A stretch of DNA of 64,000 nucleotides from Pandoraea sp. PE-S2T-3 (GCF_002179965.1 NZ_NGUQ01000037.1:496001-560000), one strand, 5' to 3'. Shown: positions 20,292 to 29,405, counted from the first letter of the stretch. The notes: a model not told the origin generated them from the sequence alone. A program made the numbers and translations.

Positions 20292-21383
20292 TCAGGCGGC
20301 GCGACGCACGCCATCTGGCGCGCCGAGGCTTGCGATGTGCCGGCGAATTGCCGGAATCAACGTTTCGCCGTAGCGGATCGTGTCGCCCAGTGGGTCGAAA
20401 CCGCGAATGAGGAACGTGTCGACGCCGAGTTCGTAATAGCGTCCGAGTGCATGCGCTACCTGCTCGGGCGTGCCGACCAGCGCCGTGGAATTCCAGCGTG
20501 CACCGGTCGCTTTGGCGACACCCATCCACAGGCGTTCGTCGAGCACGTTGCCTTGTTGTGCGGCAGCCAGCAGGCGTTGCGAGCCCACGTTCTCGGGGGC
20601 CTCCACATGGAGTCCGAGACTCGCACGGGTGGCTTTGACCTGCCGCAGCACTTCGTCTGCGCGTGCCCATGCCTCGGCTTCGGTGTCGGCAACGATCGGG
20701 CGGAACGAGATCGAGAAGCGCGGCGTGCGGCCGTATTTCTGTGCGGCCGTGCGCACGCGGCCGATCAACTGTTCAACGGCGTCGAGCGGTTCACCCCACA
20801 GCATGTAGGTATCGGCATGGCGCGCAGCCACATCGATGGCCGCTTCGGACGCGCCGCTGAAGTAGATCGGAATATGCGGTTGCCGCCATGTTTTCACGGC
20901 AGGCGAAGCTTGTTCGAAGCGGTAATGCTTGCCTTCGAAATCGACGGGCGAATCGGCGGTCCAGATGCGCTTCAGGGCGTCGAGATATTCGTCGGTGCGC
21001 GCATATCGCGCATCGTGTTCGAGGAAGTCGCCGTCGCGGCGCAGGTCGGCGTCGTTGCCGCCGGACACCACGTTGAGCGCGACGCGTCCCCGCGAGAATT
21101 GATCGAGGGTCGCCAGTTGGCGAGCGGCCAGCGGCGCGGCAATCACACCGGGGCGATAGGCCAGCAGAATGCCGAGGCGCTGTGTGGCAGCGGCCACATA
21201 GCTGCTCACGATGGACCCTTCCGGGCCGTTGGAGAAGTACCCGATGAGGGCCCGGTCGAAGCCGGCAGTCTCGTGCGCTTGCGCCATGCGTGTGACGAAA
21301 GCCGGGTCGACGGCAGCGCCCGACGGCTGGTCGACTTCGGAGCCCGGGGCCGCCGTGATCATGCCGATGATTTCTACGCTCAT
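20292..21383 (-). CDS. LLM flavin-dependent monooxygenase, SsuD-like
   Basis: 363-residue luciferase-like TIM barrel closely following SsuD alkanesulfonate monooxygenase (usually about 380): LLAYRPGVIAAPLAARQLATLDQFSRGR, FLEHDARYARTDEY, and IYFSGASEAAIDVAARHADTY align through the FMN-binding region. Such enzymes use FMNH2 and O2 to split the C-S bond, releasing sulfite and an aldehyde; a separate flavin reductase (not seen here) is needed. Start ATG 21383 has GGAG 7 nt upstream. Operon with the binding protein that follows. Confidence 0.88.
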   Translation of the reverse strand: MSVEIIGMITAAPGSEVDQPSGAAVDPAFVTRMAQAHETAGFDRALIGYFSNGPEGSIVSSYVAAATQRLGILLAYRPGVIAAPLAARQLATLDQFSRGRVALNVVSGGNDADLRRDGDFLEHDARYARTDEYLDALKRIWTADSPVDFEGKHYRFEQASPAVKTWRQPHIPIYFSGASEAAIDVAARHADTYMLWGEPLDAVEQLIGRVRTAAQKYGRTPRFSISFRPIVADTEAEAWARADEVLRQVKATRASLGLHVEAPENVGSQRLLAAAQQGNVLDERLWMGVAKATGARWNSTALVGTPEQVAHALGRYYELGVDTFLIRGFDPLGDTIRYGETLIPAIRRHIASLGAPDGVRRAA

Positions 21384-21564
21384 GGGTGCGCTCCAGTGCA
21401 AGCAGACGAAAATTGGCCGCGCGTCATACCGGTGGGCACCATCGTTTGACGATCCGGTATGAGGCGAAGCCGTTCAGCTTGGCATTGCAGGGCAGCGTAG
21501 GGAACGAAGCAAATCGGGAAACGTTATGCGGGGTAGTCGCATAAGCATCCCGATTCGCTTGAGA

Positions 21565-22728
21565 TTACCAGCCGTGAAGCCGTGACCATGTGCCGGTATC
21601 GGCGTGAGGATCGATGGCGTGATAGCCCGGAAATTGCGCACCGGTGGCGCAGGCGTGATTCGGCAGAATGCGCAGCAACGTGCCGATGGGAAAGCGCGAC
21701 ACGATATCGGGATCGGCGTCGCCTTCGCGCGAGAGTACGCCATGCTCCTGATTGGCGCCACTAAGCACATAGCCCGGCACGACCGTGCCGTCGACACGGC
21801 ACACCTGTCCGTAGCCGAAGTCGTGCTTCTGCTTTGACGTGCCCCGGTCGCGGCTCATCGCCATCCAGCCCGCGTCGACGATCGCCCAGCCCTTGTCAGC
21901 CTGATGACCGATCACCGTGGTGAGCACGCTGAGCGCCAACTCGTCGGTCGTGCAGACGCCGATGTTGTGCATGACGAGATCGAAGAAGACATACACGCCT
22001 GCGCGCACTTCGGTCACGCCTTCCAGATGCGTGGCCGCCAACGCCGTGGGTGTCGAACCCACGCTGACGACCGGGCAGGGCAGGCCCGCATCGCGCAAGC
22101 GGGTAGCCGCGAGCACACATCCGGCGCGCTCCTGTTCCGCCATCGCCGCGAGGGCTTCGGGGGTGTCGAGCTCATAGCTTGAACCAGCGTGCGTCATCAC
22201 GCCGCCCAGCGTTGCGCCGCCTTCATGCAGCACGCGGCCCACGTCGAGCAGGGCGGCTTCGTCCGGACGGATGCCGGAGCGGTGGCCGTCCGTGTCGATC
22301 TCGATCCACACTTCGAAGGTCTCGCCGTACTCCGCACCGAACGCGACGATGGCCTGTGCCGACGCGACGCTGTCGGTGATGATCTTCAGATCGCAACCAC
22401 GGCGACGCAATGCCAGCGCAGCGGGGAGCTTGCTCGCCACCATGCCGACGGCATAGAGAATGTCGGTGACGCCGTCGTCAAAAAATTGCGCGGCTTCCTT
22501 GAGCGTGGAGACGGTAATGCCCGCTGCACCAGCGGCGATCTGCGCCTGCACGACTTGCGAACACTTGCTCGTCTTCACGTGGGGACGAAAGCGCACGCCG
22601 AGTGCGTTCATCCGGTCTTGCATGCGACGGATGTTGTGCTGCATGCGCGGTACGTCGATGACAGCCGCCGGTGTTTCCAGCGTCTGCAACGTGAGCGCCG
22701 AGGCCGTCGTCTCTTGAATGGTCGTCAT
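21565..22728 (-). CDS. DSD1-family PLP enzyme (D-serine dehydratase / D-threonine aldolase-like)
   Basis: 387 residues, fold type III PLP enzyme with an alanine-racemase-like N-terminal barrel. Schiff-base Lys52 is in FRPHVKTSK; the C-terminal metal site reads NHAC (His358, Cys360). In the related enzymes a His-x-Cys pair binds zinc in eukaryotic-type D-serine dehydratase, while D-threonine aldolase has His-x-Asp, so the former activity on a D-3-hydroxy amino acid is favoured. ATG 22728 has AGGAG 7 nt upstream. It is 11 nt downstream of the HAD gene, forming a two-gene operon divergent from a LysR gene. Confidence 0.85.
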   Translation of the reverse strand: MTTIQETTASALTLQTLETPAAVIDVPRMQHNIRRMQDRMNALGVRFRPHVKTSKCSQVVQAQIAAGAAGITVSTLKEAAQFFDDGVTDILYAVGMVASKLPAALALRRRGCDLKIITDSVASAQAIVAFGAEYGETFEVWIEIDTDGHRSGIRPDEAALLDVGRVLHEGGATLGGVMTHAGSSYELDTPEALAAMAEQERAGCVLAATRLRDAGLPCPVVSVGSTPTALAATHLEGVTEVRAGVYVFFDLVMHNIGVCTTDELALSVLTTVIGHQADKGWAIVDAGWMAMSRDRGTSKQKHDFGYGQVCRVDGTVVPGYVLSGANQEHGVLSREGDADPDIVSRFPIGTLLRILPNHACATGAQFPGYHAIDPHADTGTWSRLHGW

Positions 22729-22739
22729 GACGGGTCTCC

Positions 22740-23405
22740 TCAAGCCGTTGCGCCGAACGTGCGCAGCCACGGCAACACGGGCTCGAGTGTGGGGGCTTCG
22801 CGCTCGGGCGATGGCGCGCCTTCGGGCAAGGTCAGGCCGATGCGGTTATGCCAGAACGTGCGCATGCCGACCACCGAGGTGCCGAAAAGGTCGTAACCGG
22901 AGCCCGCAACGAAGGCCGCTTCGTCAGCCGATACCCCCAATTGCGCGAGGGCCAGCCGGTACGGGCGCGGATCGGGTTTGTAGAAGCCCGCTTGTTCGGA
23001 GGTCACCACCACGTCCCAGTCGATACCGAGCAGGTCGGCCGCTTGTCGGCCCAGCCGCTCGGAGCAGTTCGTGACCACCGCCAGCTTGCAATGGGGGCGC
23101 AGCGCCTGAAGCAATTCGCGGGCGCCGTCCCAAGCGGGCAGCGTGGCCCATTGCGCTTCGAGGGCTTCAGGTGCAGATGCGGGCAGGCCGACGTGTTCGG
23201 CGGCCTCACGCACCAGTTGCTCATAGCTCACGTAAGCCCCGCAGCCGTAGGTGCGGCGCAGATACTCTGCGCGCCACGCGCGGCCGGTGGCTTCGCTGCC
23301 AGCGGCGGTGTTCCACACGGTCCATGAATCGAGCAACGCGGTGAGCAGGTCGAACAAGACGGCACGCGGCCAAGCGGCGGGAGCGGAAGCGTCGTGAGTG
23401 GGCAT
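22740..23405 (-). CDS. HAD-superfamily hydrolase, haloacid-dehalogenase-like
   Basis: 221 residues. Nucleophile Asp is in VLFDLLTALLDSW (about residue 19), but the usual DxDGT is degraded to DLLTA, so the second Asp needed for phosphatase chemistry is absent, as in dehalogenase-like members. Motif II VVTNCS, motif III Lys in FYKPDPRPY and motif IV VAGSGYDLFGT are present. Either a dehalogenase-type or non-phosphatase hydrolase, substrate unknown. Starts at ATG 23405; upstream member of the operon with the DSD1-type enzyme. Confidence 0.85.
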   Translation of the reverse strand: MPTHDASAPAAWPRAVLFDLLTALLDSWTVWNTAAGSEATGRAWRAEYLRRTYGCGAYVSYEQLVREAAEHVGLPASAPEALEAQWATLPAWDGARELLQALRPHCKLAVVTNCSERLGRQAADLLGIDWDVVVTSEQAGFYKPDPRPYRLALAQLGVSADEAAFVAGSGYDLFGTSVVGMRTFWHNRIGLTLPEGAPSPEREAPTLEPVLPWLRTFGATA

Positions 23406-23517
23406 TCGGGGGCCTTTTGTCGTTGGGTTTTCGATGAGGGAAGACGGTTGACGGCATCGTCACTGGCCTTAAGTGTAGAAACGATACCGTTACCCGTGGT
23501 TAAATTCCGGAACATCA

Positions 23518-24465
23518 ATGCTTAAGCACAGGTTAATGATCCAGATCGAAGACCTACGGCTCGTCGAAGCGCTGGCACAGGCGCCATCGCTCAGCGCAGC
23601 GGCCCGATTGCTCAATGTGACACCGCCTGCGTTGTCCGCGCGCTTGCGCAAGCTCGAAGCCACATTGGGGCTTGCGCTCGCCACGCGAACGTCGCGCCAG
23701 CTGAGCCTGACCGCAGAGGGCGAACGCTTCGCTCGCGAGGGGGCGGCGCTGCTTGCGCAGCTCGACGCGTTACCCGAATCGTTTCGACGTGACGACAGCC
23801 GGCTGACCGGTACGTTGCGCGTTGCAGCACCGTTCGGTTATGGACGTCATCACGTCGCCCCCGCATTGGCGCGTTTTGCCCAGTTGCATCCCGATTTGCA
23901 CTTGCAACTGGATTTGCGCGAGACGCCGTGGCCTGACAAGCACGATTCCGACGCCGTCATCCATGTGGGCGCGGTGCGGGACTCGTCATGGATTGCACGT
24001 CCGTTGGCACCGAACGCGCGCTGGTTGTGCGCGAGCCCGGCGTATTTGCGCCGCTTCGGTATGCCCGCCGAGCCGCACGATCTGCTGCGTCATCGATGTA
24101 TCTGCATTCGGGAGAACGATGAGGACGTAACGCTGTGGCGTTTTCGGCGACCGGGCGTGGCGAAGGGTGTGCGTGGCAGTCGAGCCACCGCACGCGACAG
24201 TGTGCGCGTGGTGCCTGCCTATACGAGCAACGACGGGAGTGTGGCGCGTGAGTGGGCGGAGCAGGGGCTGGGACTGGTGCTGCGCTCAGAGTGGGACACG
24301 CGTGAGGCCGTCGCGGCCGGCACGCTGGTTCGCGTGCTGGCCGACTGGACCTTCGACAGCGCGCCGGTCACCTTGCTGGTGCCGACCCGGCGTGGCCGGA
24401 CGGCGCGGCTACAGGCGCTGATGGCATTCCTCGACGAGACGCTGGGTACGCCGTCAAGGCGTTGA
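23518..24465 (+). CDS. LysR-family transcriptional regulator
   Basis: 315 residues from ATG 23518 (or 309 from ATG 23536, which has AGG 3 nt upstream; the choice is uncertain). HTH LSAAARLLNVTPPALSARLRKLE near residues 25-47; effector domain includes RVAAPFGYGRHHVAPALARF, typical of the DsdC/CrgA-like group. Divergent from the HAD/DSD1 operon, which it probably controls. Its 3' end overlaps that of the next LysR gene by 12 nt, tail to tail. Confidence 0.9.
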   Translation: MLKHRLMIQIEDLRLVEALAQAPSLSAAARLLNVTPPALSARLRKLEATLGLALATRTSRQLSLTAEGERFAREGAALLAQLDALPESFRRDDSRLTGTLRVAAPFGYGRHHVAPALARFAQLHPDLHLQLDLRETPWPDKHDSDAVIHVGAVRDSSWIARPLAPNARWLCASPAYLRRFGMPAEPHDLLRHRCICIRENDEDVTLWRFRRPGVAKGVRGSRATARDSVRVVPAYTSNDGSVAREWAEQGLGLVLRSEWDTREAVAAGTLVRVLADWTFDSAPVTLLVPTRRGRTARLQALMAFLDETLGTPSRR

Positions 24466-25416
24466 CCGACGTCGGCGGCTGCCGCCAGCCACTGAGGGTT
24501 TGCGCGTCTCGGCCACGGCTTCGAGCAAGTAGTCGACAAAGACTCGGGCGCGCGACGGCAGCGTCTTGCCATGCGGATACATCAAGCTGACCGGGCGTGA
24601 CCGGCCGCCGATGCTGGCGAGTACCTCCACCAGCCGTCCGGTAGCGAGATCGTTTTCCACGATGAAGCGGTAGGTCTGGAACAGTCCGGCACCGGCCTTC
24701 GCAAGCGTCACGCCCGAGAGGACGTCGTCAGCACATCGATAGCTGCCTTGCGCGGCGTACTCCACGTCATTACCCGCCTCGCGAAACAGCCACGGAATCG
24801 GCCGGCCAGTGCTCGGCAAATCAAATTCGATGCAATCGTGATCGGCAAGATCGGCGAGCGTCTTCGGTGTGCCCGCGCGTTTCAGATAGTCGGGGTGGGC
24901 GATGACGACGAGGGTGGCGTCTTCGAGATGTCGGGCGACCAGACTCGATTCGGGCTGGGCACGAAAGCGAATCGCAAAGTCGAAGCGCTCCTCGTGCAGG
25001 TCGACGTTGTGGTTACTGACCTGCACGTGCAGCTTGATAAGCGGGTATTTCGCACGAAAGGCCGGGAGCAGCGGCAGCAGCCGGTAGTGGCCGTAGGTGG
25101 TGGGCACGCTGATACGTACCGTACCGGAGGGCTGGACCTGCGCGCCGGAGACACGGCGCTCCGCCTCGGTCAGCAGGGCGAGCGCGGTACGGCATTCCTC
25201 GAAATAGGCGCTGCCGCCCTCGGTCAGCCGAATGCTGCGCGTGGACCGCACGAACAGGCGCACGCCCAGCCGTTGCTCGAGCCGGGCGACGGAGCGGCTC
25301 ACGGCAGCAGGTGTTACCCCGGCCAGATTGGCAGCCGCCGTGAAGCTGCCTGCCTCGGCCGCCAGACAGAACAGTTCGATGCTGCCGAGCAGGACGTCGT
25401 CGAATTGCCGCTGCAT
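24454..25416 (-). CDS. LysR-family regulator (CrgA-like), divergent from SDR gene
   Basis: 320 residues with HTH FTAAANLAGVTPAAVSRSVARLEQRLG (about 25-51) and the effector domain of the CrgA/DsdC group (RISVPTTYGHYRLLPLLPAF; DFAIRFRAQPESSL; PHGKTLPSRARVFVDYL). Divergent from the SDR-tautomerase pair with a TTACA-N3-TGTAA palindrome just outside its start codon, so autorepression and control of that pair are likely. Confidence 0.9.
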   Translation of the reverse strand: MQRQFDDVLLGSIELFCLAAEAGSFTAAANLAGVTPAAVSRSVARLEQRLGVRLFVRSTRSIRLTEGGSAYFEECRTALALLTEAERRVSGAQVQPSGTVRISVPTTYGHYRLLPLLPAFRAKYPLIKLHVQVSNHNVDLHEERFDFAIRFRAQPESSLVARHLEDATLVVIAHPDYLKRAGTPKTLADLADHDCIEFDLPSTGRPIPWLFREAGNDVEYAAQGSYRCADDVLSGVTLAKAGAGLFQTYRFIVENDLATGRLVEVLASIGGRSRPVSLMYPHGKTLPSRARVFVDYLLEAVAETRKPSVAGGSRRRRSTP

Positions 25417-25421
25417 ATTGA

Positions 25422-25434
25422 TTACACGATGTAA
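25422..25434. promoter_or_regulatory. Palindrome TTACA-N3-TGTAA, candidate LysR site
   Basis: Perfect 5-bp inverted repeat with 3-nt centre, 6 nt upstream of the LysR start and about 122 nt upstream of the divergent SDR start. Fits the T-N11-A LysR box with dyad symmetry. Confidence 0.45.
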
Positions 25435-25555
25435 AAAGACAAGTGTAGCGGCATGTGTTTTTCGCGTCTTGATTCATCAATAAAGTGGCTCTCAACCCGC
25501 GGGGCGTTCGCAGAGGGCGATGCACTGGCAGGGCAATTTTTACGAGAGGGTCATC

Positions 25556-26290
25556 ATGAGCAAATCGGACAAGACGGTTGTCATCACGGGCGCATCCAGC
25601 GGCATCGGGCTGGGGCTGGCGCAACGTTTTCTGAAAGACGGCTACAACGTGGTCGGCACGGGCCGCAGCCAAGCGCGGCTTGACCAGACGGCCGCGCTTC
25701 TGGATGCCGGTGAGCGATTTTTACCGCTGGCAGGCGGCGTGGCAGAGCCGGGCGTGGCAAAAGCGGTGTTCGCCAGCGCCATCGCGGCATTCGGTCACGT
25801 GGATGTGCTGGTGAACAACGCCGGCATCTTCGCCGCGAAGCCGTTCGTTGATTTCACGCCGGAAGAGATCAACGAGCAGATCGACACGAACCTGAAAGGC
25901 ACGCTGTATTTCTCGCAGGAAGCCGCACGCCACATGAGTGAGCGCCGTGCCGGGCGGATCATCAACATCACGGCGGCGGTGGCGATGCAAGCGAATACGG
26001 CGGTGCCGGCGCTCATGGCCGCTGTCCTCAAGGGCGGGCTCAATCAGGCGACTCGCGCACTAGCACTCGAACTGGCGCCGTTCGGTGTGACGGTCAATGC
26101 GGTGGCACCGGGCGTGGTCGATACGCCGATGCACCCGGCCGCGACGCACGAGGCACTGAGTCGCATCCATCCGCTCGGCCGGATTGCGAAGGTCGAAGAG
26201 ATTGCCGACGCCGTGGCTTATCTGGTGAACGGCGCATTCGTGACGGGCACGGTACTGCCGGTCGACGGCGGATACAGCGCAGGCCGTTGA
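25556..26290 (+). CDS. Short-chain dehydrogenase-like protein lacking the catalytic Tyr
   Basis: 244-residue classical SDR fold: cofactor motif TGASSGIG near residue 11, NNAG, and N in DTNLKGT. The active-site region reads NITAAVAMQANTAVPALM then AAVLKGG: the usual Ser is Thr/Ala and the YxxxK Tyr is Ala (Met one position before), while Lys is kept. It may thus be a divergent oxidoreductase or a non-catalytic relative. The remainder (VNAVAPGVVDTPM, GTVLPVDGGYSAG) is normal and intact. ATG 25556 follows GAGAGGG by 5 nt. 18 nt upstream of a tautomerase gene. Confidence 0.85.
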   Translation: MSKSDKTVVITGASSGIGLGLAQRFLKDGYNVVGTGRSQARLDQTAALLDAGERFLPLAGGVAEPGVAKAVFASAIAAFGHVDVLVNNAGIFAAKPFVDFTPEEINEQIDTNLKGTLYFSQEAARHMSERRAGRIINITAAVAMQANTAVPALMAAVLKGGLNQATRALALELAPFGVTVNAVAPGVVDTPMHPAATHEALSRIHPLGRIAKVEEIADAVAYLVNGAFVTGTVLPVDGGYSAGR

Positions 26291-26308
26291 GACAACCGGG
26301 AGCCAATC

Positions 26309-26518
26309 ATGCCATTCGTGAGCATTCGTATTACCCGTGAAGGGAACACCGCCGAACAAAAGGCGCAGGTCATCCGTGAAGTGACCGAAACGCTGCAACG
26401 CGTACTCAACAAAGCACCGGAAAAGACGCACATCGTGATCGAGGAAGTCGACACGGATAACTGGGGTTATGCGGGGGAGACGACGACCGAATTCCGGCGG
26501 AAGTCGGGCGGTCGCTGA
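26309..26518 (+). CDS. 4-oxalocrotonate tautomerase family protein
   Basis: 69 residues beginning Met-Pro; after Met removal Pro1 is the catalytic base of this superfamily. The motif PFVSIRITREGNTAEQKAQVIREVTETL and VIEEVDTDNWGYAG match 4-OT-like subunits (usually 60-70 residues, hexameric). Keto-enol tautomerisation of an unsaturated acid, or a promiscuous dehalogenase activity, is likely. GGGAG lies 6 nt before the ATG. Cotranscribed with the SDR-like gene. Confidence 0.9.
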   Translation: MPFVSIRITREGNTAEQKAQVIREVTETLQRVLNKAPEKTHIVIEEVDTDNWGYAGETTTEFRRKSGGR

Positions 26519-26578
26519 GGCAGCGGGCCGCCGCGTCGCGCGCTCACGACAAGCGAAGCGACAGCGGCGGCGTCACAC

Positions 26579-28780
26579 TCAGAACGGCTTCGACATTGCG
26601 AGATAGAAGGTGCGGCGCGGCCCGAACTGCGGCGCGCCTACGCCGATGCCCGTGCCGTCGCGCAGTTCATACACGCGGTCGAACAGGTTGATGACCGAGA
26701 GCTTCGCGTCGAACCGGCCCAGACCCGGCAGGTCGATCTTCTGGCCCACGCCAAGGTTGACCTGAAAATACGCTGGCAGGTGCCCGGTGTTGGCAAAGCC
26801 GCTGCGCAGGCCCGAACCGAACAGGACATCCGTCGACAACAGGGTCTTGCCCCATTGGTACGACGCACCGGCTGACGCCGTCAGTTGCTGGTCGTGATCC
26901 AGATGCACCCAGTGGCTGTTGATGTAGGCAAGCTCGTCGGCGCCGAAATTGAATTGCCCGGTTTCGATGCCTTCACCCATCGCGCGCGACACCGACACAT
27001 TCAGATACGCCCCCACATTGCCCTGATGGAAGTTGACCGTACCTTCCACGCCGTACACGCGTCCCTTGTCGTAATTGAACGTCGAATAGATCAGCGCATT
27101 GCCAAACTGCCCTTCGTCCTGAAGATGGCGCACGTGCCGGTAGTACGCATCGAGCCCCACGGTGATCGACGAGGTCAGTTGATGCGAAATCCCCAGATCG
27201 AAATAGTCAGAGCGCTCGGCCTTCACCGCCGTGTTGGCATCGGACGGCAGCGCGTTGGTCGTGTTCAGAAATTTGGCGACTGACGTCGTATCGATCTTCT
27301 CGGTGGCCGGCGGCGTGAAGTAGCGCGCATAACCGGCGTGCACCCGGGTTCGGCTCGACAAGTCGTACGTCAGACCCAGACGCGGCGAGAGCTGCCCCTC
27401 GTCGGTCACCGTGTTGACGTGGTCGTAGCGTGCGCCGTAGTTGATCGTCAGGCGCTCGGTGGCCTTCCACTCGTCTTGCAGGTAAAGCCCGTAGGTGGTG
27501 CCGCGATCGCTCGCGTTGTCCACGATGGTGAAGGGGGTGCCGCTCGATTGCTGACCGTCCACGGCCGGAAACACGCTCGACGTGTTGTTCACGCTGAACT
27601 GTTCCTGCTGCACGAACAGACCGAAGCGCAGCGTGTGGCGGTCGTTGAGCTTGTAGCTGCTGTCGGCCTGCACACCATAGGCTTCATTGCGCCGGGTAAT
27701 GTCGGACGCGACGCCGTTGTACGCCAGATCGCCGAGCGGGTCGGGGGTGTAGTCGACACGGGTCGTGCGGTGGAACAGCGAAATCTGTGTGTCCAGTTGC
27801 GGCGACAGATGACTCTGCCACGACAACACCTGAAAGTCGTTACGTTCCTGCTGATGGGCGTTCAGGCTGGCCGAGTCGGGGATCACGCCACTGTCGAGCG
27901 TGTACGACGGTGCGACGCCCGGCAGATTGGGAATCTGAAAGCGATTATTGGCCGTGCCGAACATGAACGACACACGGTTATCGGCGTTGAGCAGATACGA
28001 CATCATGCCGAACGCGTTGGTCTGGTTCGTGTGATCGTGAATAGCGTTGCGATCGCCGGTCGGATTCTCGATGCCGAGGTCGTTGGCCGACACGCGCGCG
28101 CTGAAGTAATACGACAACGCCCCCTTGGTGCCGTACAACTGGGTGTTGACCTCGCGGTCGGCGTGGCTGCCGAAGACGACGCCGACTTCACCGCCGAAGG
28201 CCTTCGGCGGCTCGCCGCTGTCGGCGGCCTCACCGGGCGATCCCTTCGTATGGATATCGACAATGCCTGCGGTGCGATAGCCGAACTGGGCCGGTAGTGC
28301 GCCTGTAATCAGGTTGATCTGCGAGGCAATACGCGCATCGATCGCCTGACCGAAGCCACTGATGGCCTCGGGAATGATCACGCCGTCGATCCGGTACTGC
28401 AAGTTGGCATGGTCGCCACGTACGTGCAGTTGCCCGTAGGAGTCCTGCACCACGCCGGGCGCTTGCAGCAGGACTTGATTGAGCGGCGTGTTGGCGCCGA
28501 GCGGCAGCGTCTCGATGTCGGTGCGGTCGAAGTTGTAGACCGAACTGCCGGTGTCGGGGGAGAGCGCGTTGCGCGCCGCATCGAGCCGCTTGGCCGAAAT
28601 CGTGGTGCCGGACAGCGAGACGTTGGGGTCGCTCTTGGCCGCGTCGTTTCCGGCGGGGGCCGGTGTGCTTTGCGCGTGAACGTTGACGACGAAGGCCGAG
28701 GCTGCGGCGGCAGCAATGGCGTGGCGGGTGAGCGCGGCGAACCGCGCGCTTCTGAAGCTGGTTCCGGAGTTGGCAATCAT
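26579..28780 (-). CDS. TonB-dependent outer-membrane receptor
   Basis: 733 residues: signal peptide (ending near VNVHAQS), plug domain with PGVVQDSYGQLHVRGDHANLQYRIDGV and ALPAQFGYRTAGIVDI, then a long beta-barrel ending in Phe (LAMSKPF). Energised import of a siderophore, metal complex or other large substrate across the outer membrane. The start ATG 28780 has GAGGA 5 nt upstream. A small Cys-motif exported protein is encoded just upstream on the same strand, an arrangement seen with copper- or iron-related receptors; the substrate remains undetermined. Confidence 0.92.
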   Translation of the reverse strand: MIANSGTSFRSARFAALTRHAIAAAAASAFVVNVHAQSTPAPAGNDAAKSDPNVSLSGTTISAKRLDAARNALSPDTGSSVYNFDRTDIETLPLGANTPLNQVLLQAPGVVQDSYGQLHVRGDHANLQYRIDGVIIPEAISGFGQAIDARIASQINLITGALPAQFGYRTAGIVDIHTKGSPGEAADSGEPPKAFGGEVGVVFGSHADREVNTQLYGTKGALSYYFSARVSANDLGIENPTGDRNAIHDHTNQTNAFGMMSYLLNADNRVSFMFGTANNRFQIPNLPGVAPSYTLDSGVIPDSASLNAHQQERNDFQVLSWQSHLSPQLDTQISLFHRTTRVDYTPDPLGDLAYNGVASDITRRNEAYGVQADSSYKLNDRHTLRFGLFVQQEQFSVNNTSSVFPAVDGQQSSGTPFTIVDNASDRGTTYGLYLQDEWKATERLTINYGARYDHVNTVTDEGQLSPRLGLTYDLSSRTRVHAGYARYFTPPATEKIDTTSVAKFLNTTNALPSDANTAVKAERSDYFDLGISHQLTSSITVGLDAYYRHVRHLQDEGQFGNALIYSTFNYDKGRVYGVEGTVNFHQGNVGAYLNVSVSRAMGEGIETGQFNFGADELAYINSHWVHLDHDQQLTASAGASYQWGKTLLSTDVLFGSGLRSGFANTGHLPAYFQVNLGVGQKIDLPGLGRFDAKLSVINLFDRVYELRDGTGIGVGAPQFGPRRTFYLAMSKPF

Positions 28781-28910
28781 GCCGATCCTCAGTGTGCGTG
28801 ACGTGTGGACGCCGTGCGGTCGAACGCGGGCGCAGGCAGGCGCTCGCGCGGCATACCTCGCGTTATCCACGAGTTACCGGTGAGTTATCGACGACGGCGA
28901 ATCTTCTGGT

Positions 28911-29303
28911 TCAGGCGAACAACACTGAGACGGCGGGCGGGTCGCGGTTACGGGTAGGGCCCGGGGAGATCGAACGCACGCGCACGGGCGGCGCTGGCGG
29001 GTAATGCCATTCACGCACGGCTGCCATCGGTGTGATGGCAGGGACGCTGGTCAGGGCGACATCGACGGCGATGAATGCCAGACATTCTTCACAGACACCA
29101 TCGTCGTGCGGGCTGGCGTGCTGATCGGCGCGTGGACTACCGGCGCTGGCTTCGAAGGCATTGTCGAGCGCGTTGTCTAGCTGAGCGCGTGCGGCACTGA
29201 TGCCCAGCGCCACGGCCGTGTGCGCCACGATATGGCGTGCGAGCGCGGCCTGCGAGACAAGCAGGCAAACGACGAGCCAGAGGGGAAGCCAGCGGCGAAA
29301 CAT
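28911..29303 (-). CDS. Small exported protein with Cys motif (DUF2946-like)
   Basis: 130 residues: N-terminal membrane/signal segment (LWLVVCLLVSQAALA), then a His/Asp-rich patch and a CxxC pair in HDDGVCEECLAF, resembling DUF2946 proteins that often adjoin metal-related TonB receptors. A metal-binding periplasmic role is plausible but not shown. ATG 29303 is chosen as the signal peptide starts there; a TTG 54 nt upstream is less likely. Upstream of the TonB receptor by 130 nt on the same strand. Confidence 0.6.
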   Translation of the reverse strand: MFRRWLPLWLVVCLLVSQAALARHIVAHTAVALGISAARAQLDNALDNAFEASAGSPRADQHASPHDDGVCEECLAFIAVDVALTSVPAITPMAAVREWHYPPAPPVRVRSISPGPTRNRDPPAVSVLFA

Positions 29304-29373
29304 GGGCCGGTGCGCGCAATCGAAGACGAAGACGGTGACAGGAGGGTGCTGTCCCAAGCAGGACGCACGCGAT

Positions 29374-29405
29374 AATGCAACTCAATTACAATGCAACTGA
29401 GTTGC
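29374..29405. promoter_or_regulatory. Inverted and direct repeats upstream of receptor locus
   Basis: Perfect 8-bp inverted repeat GCAACTCA (29377-29384) and TGAGTTGC (29398-29405), with the 9-mer AATGCAACT also directly repeated (29374 and 29390). The AT-rich layout and position 75-100 nt before the small exported protein fit an operator for a metal-responsive repressor such as Fur; the match to a Fur box is loose. Confidence 0.45.
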
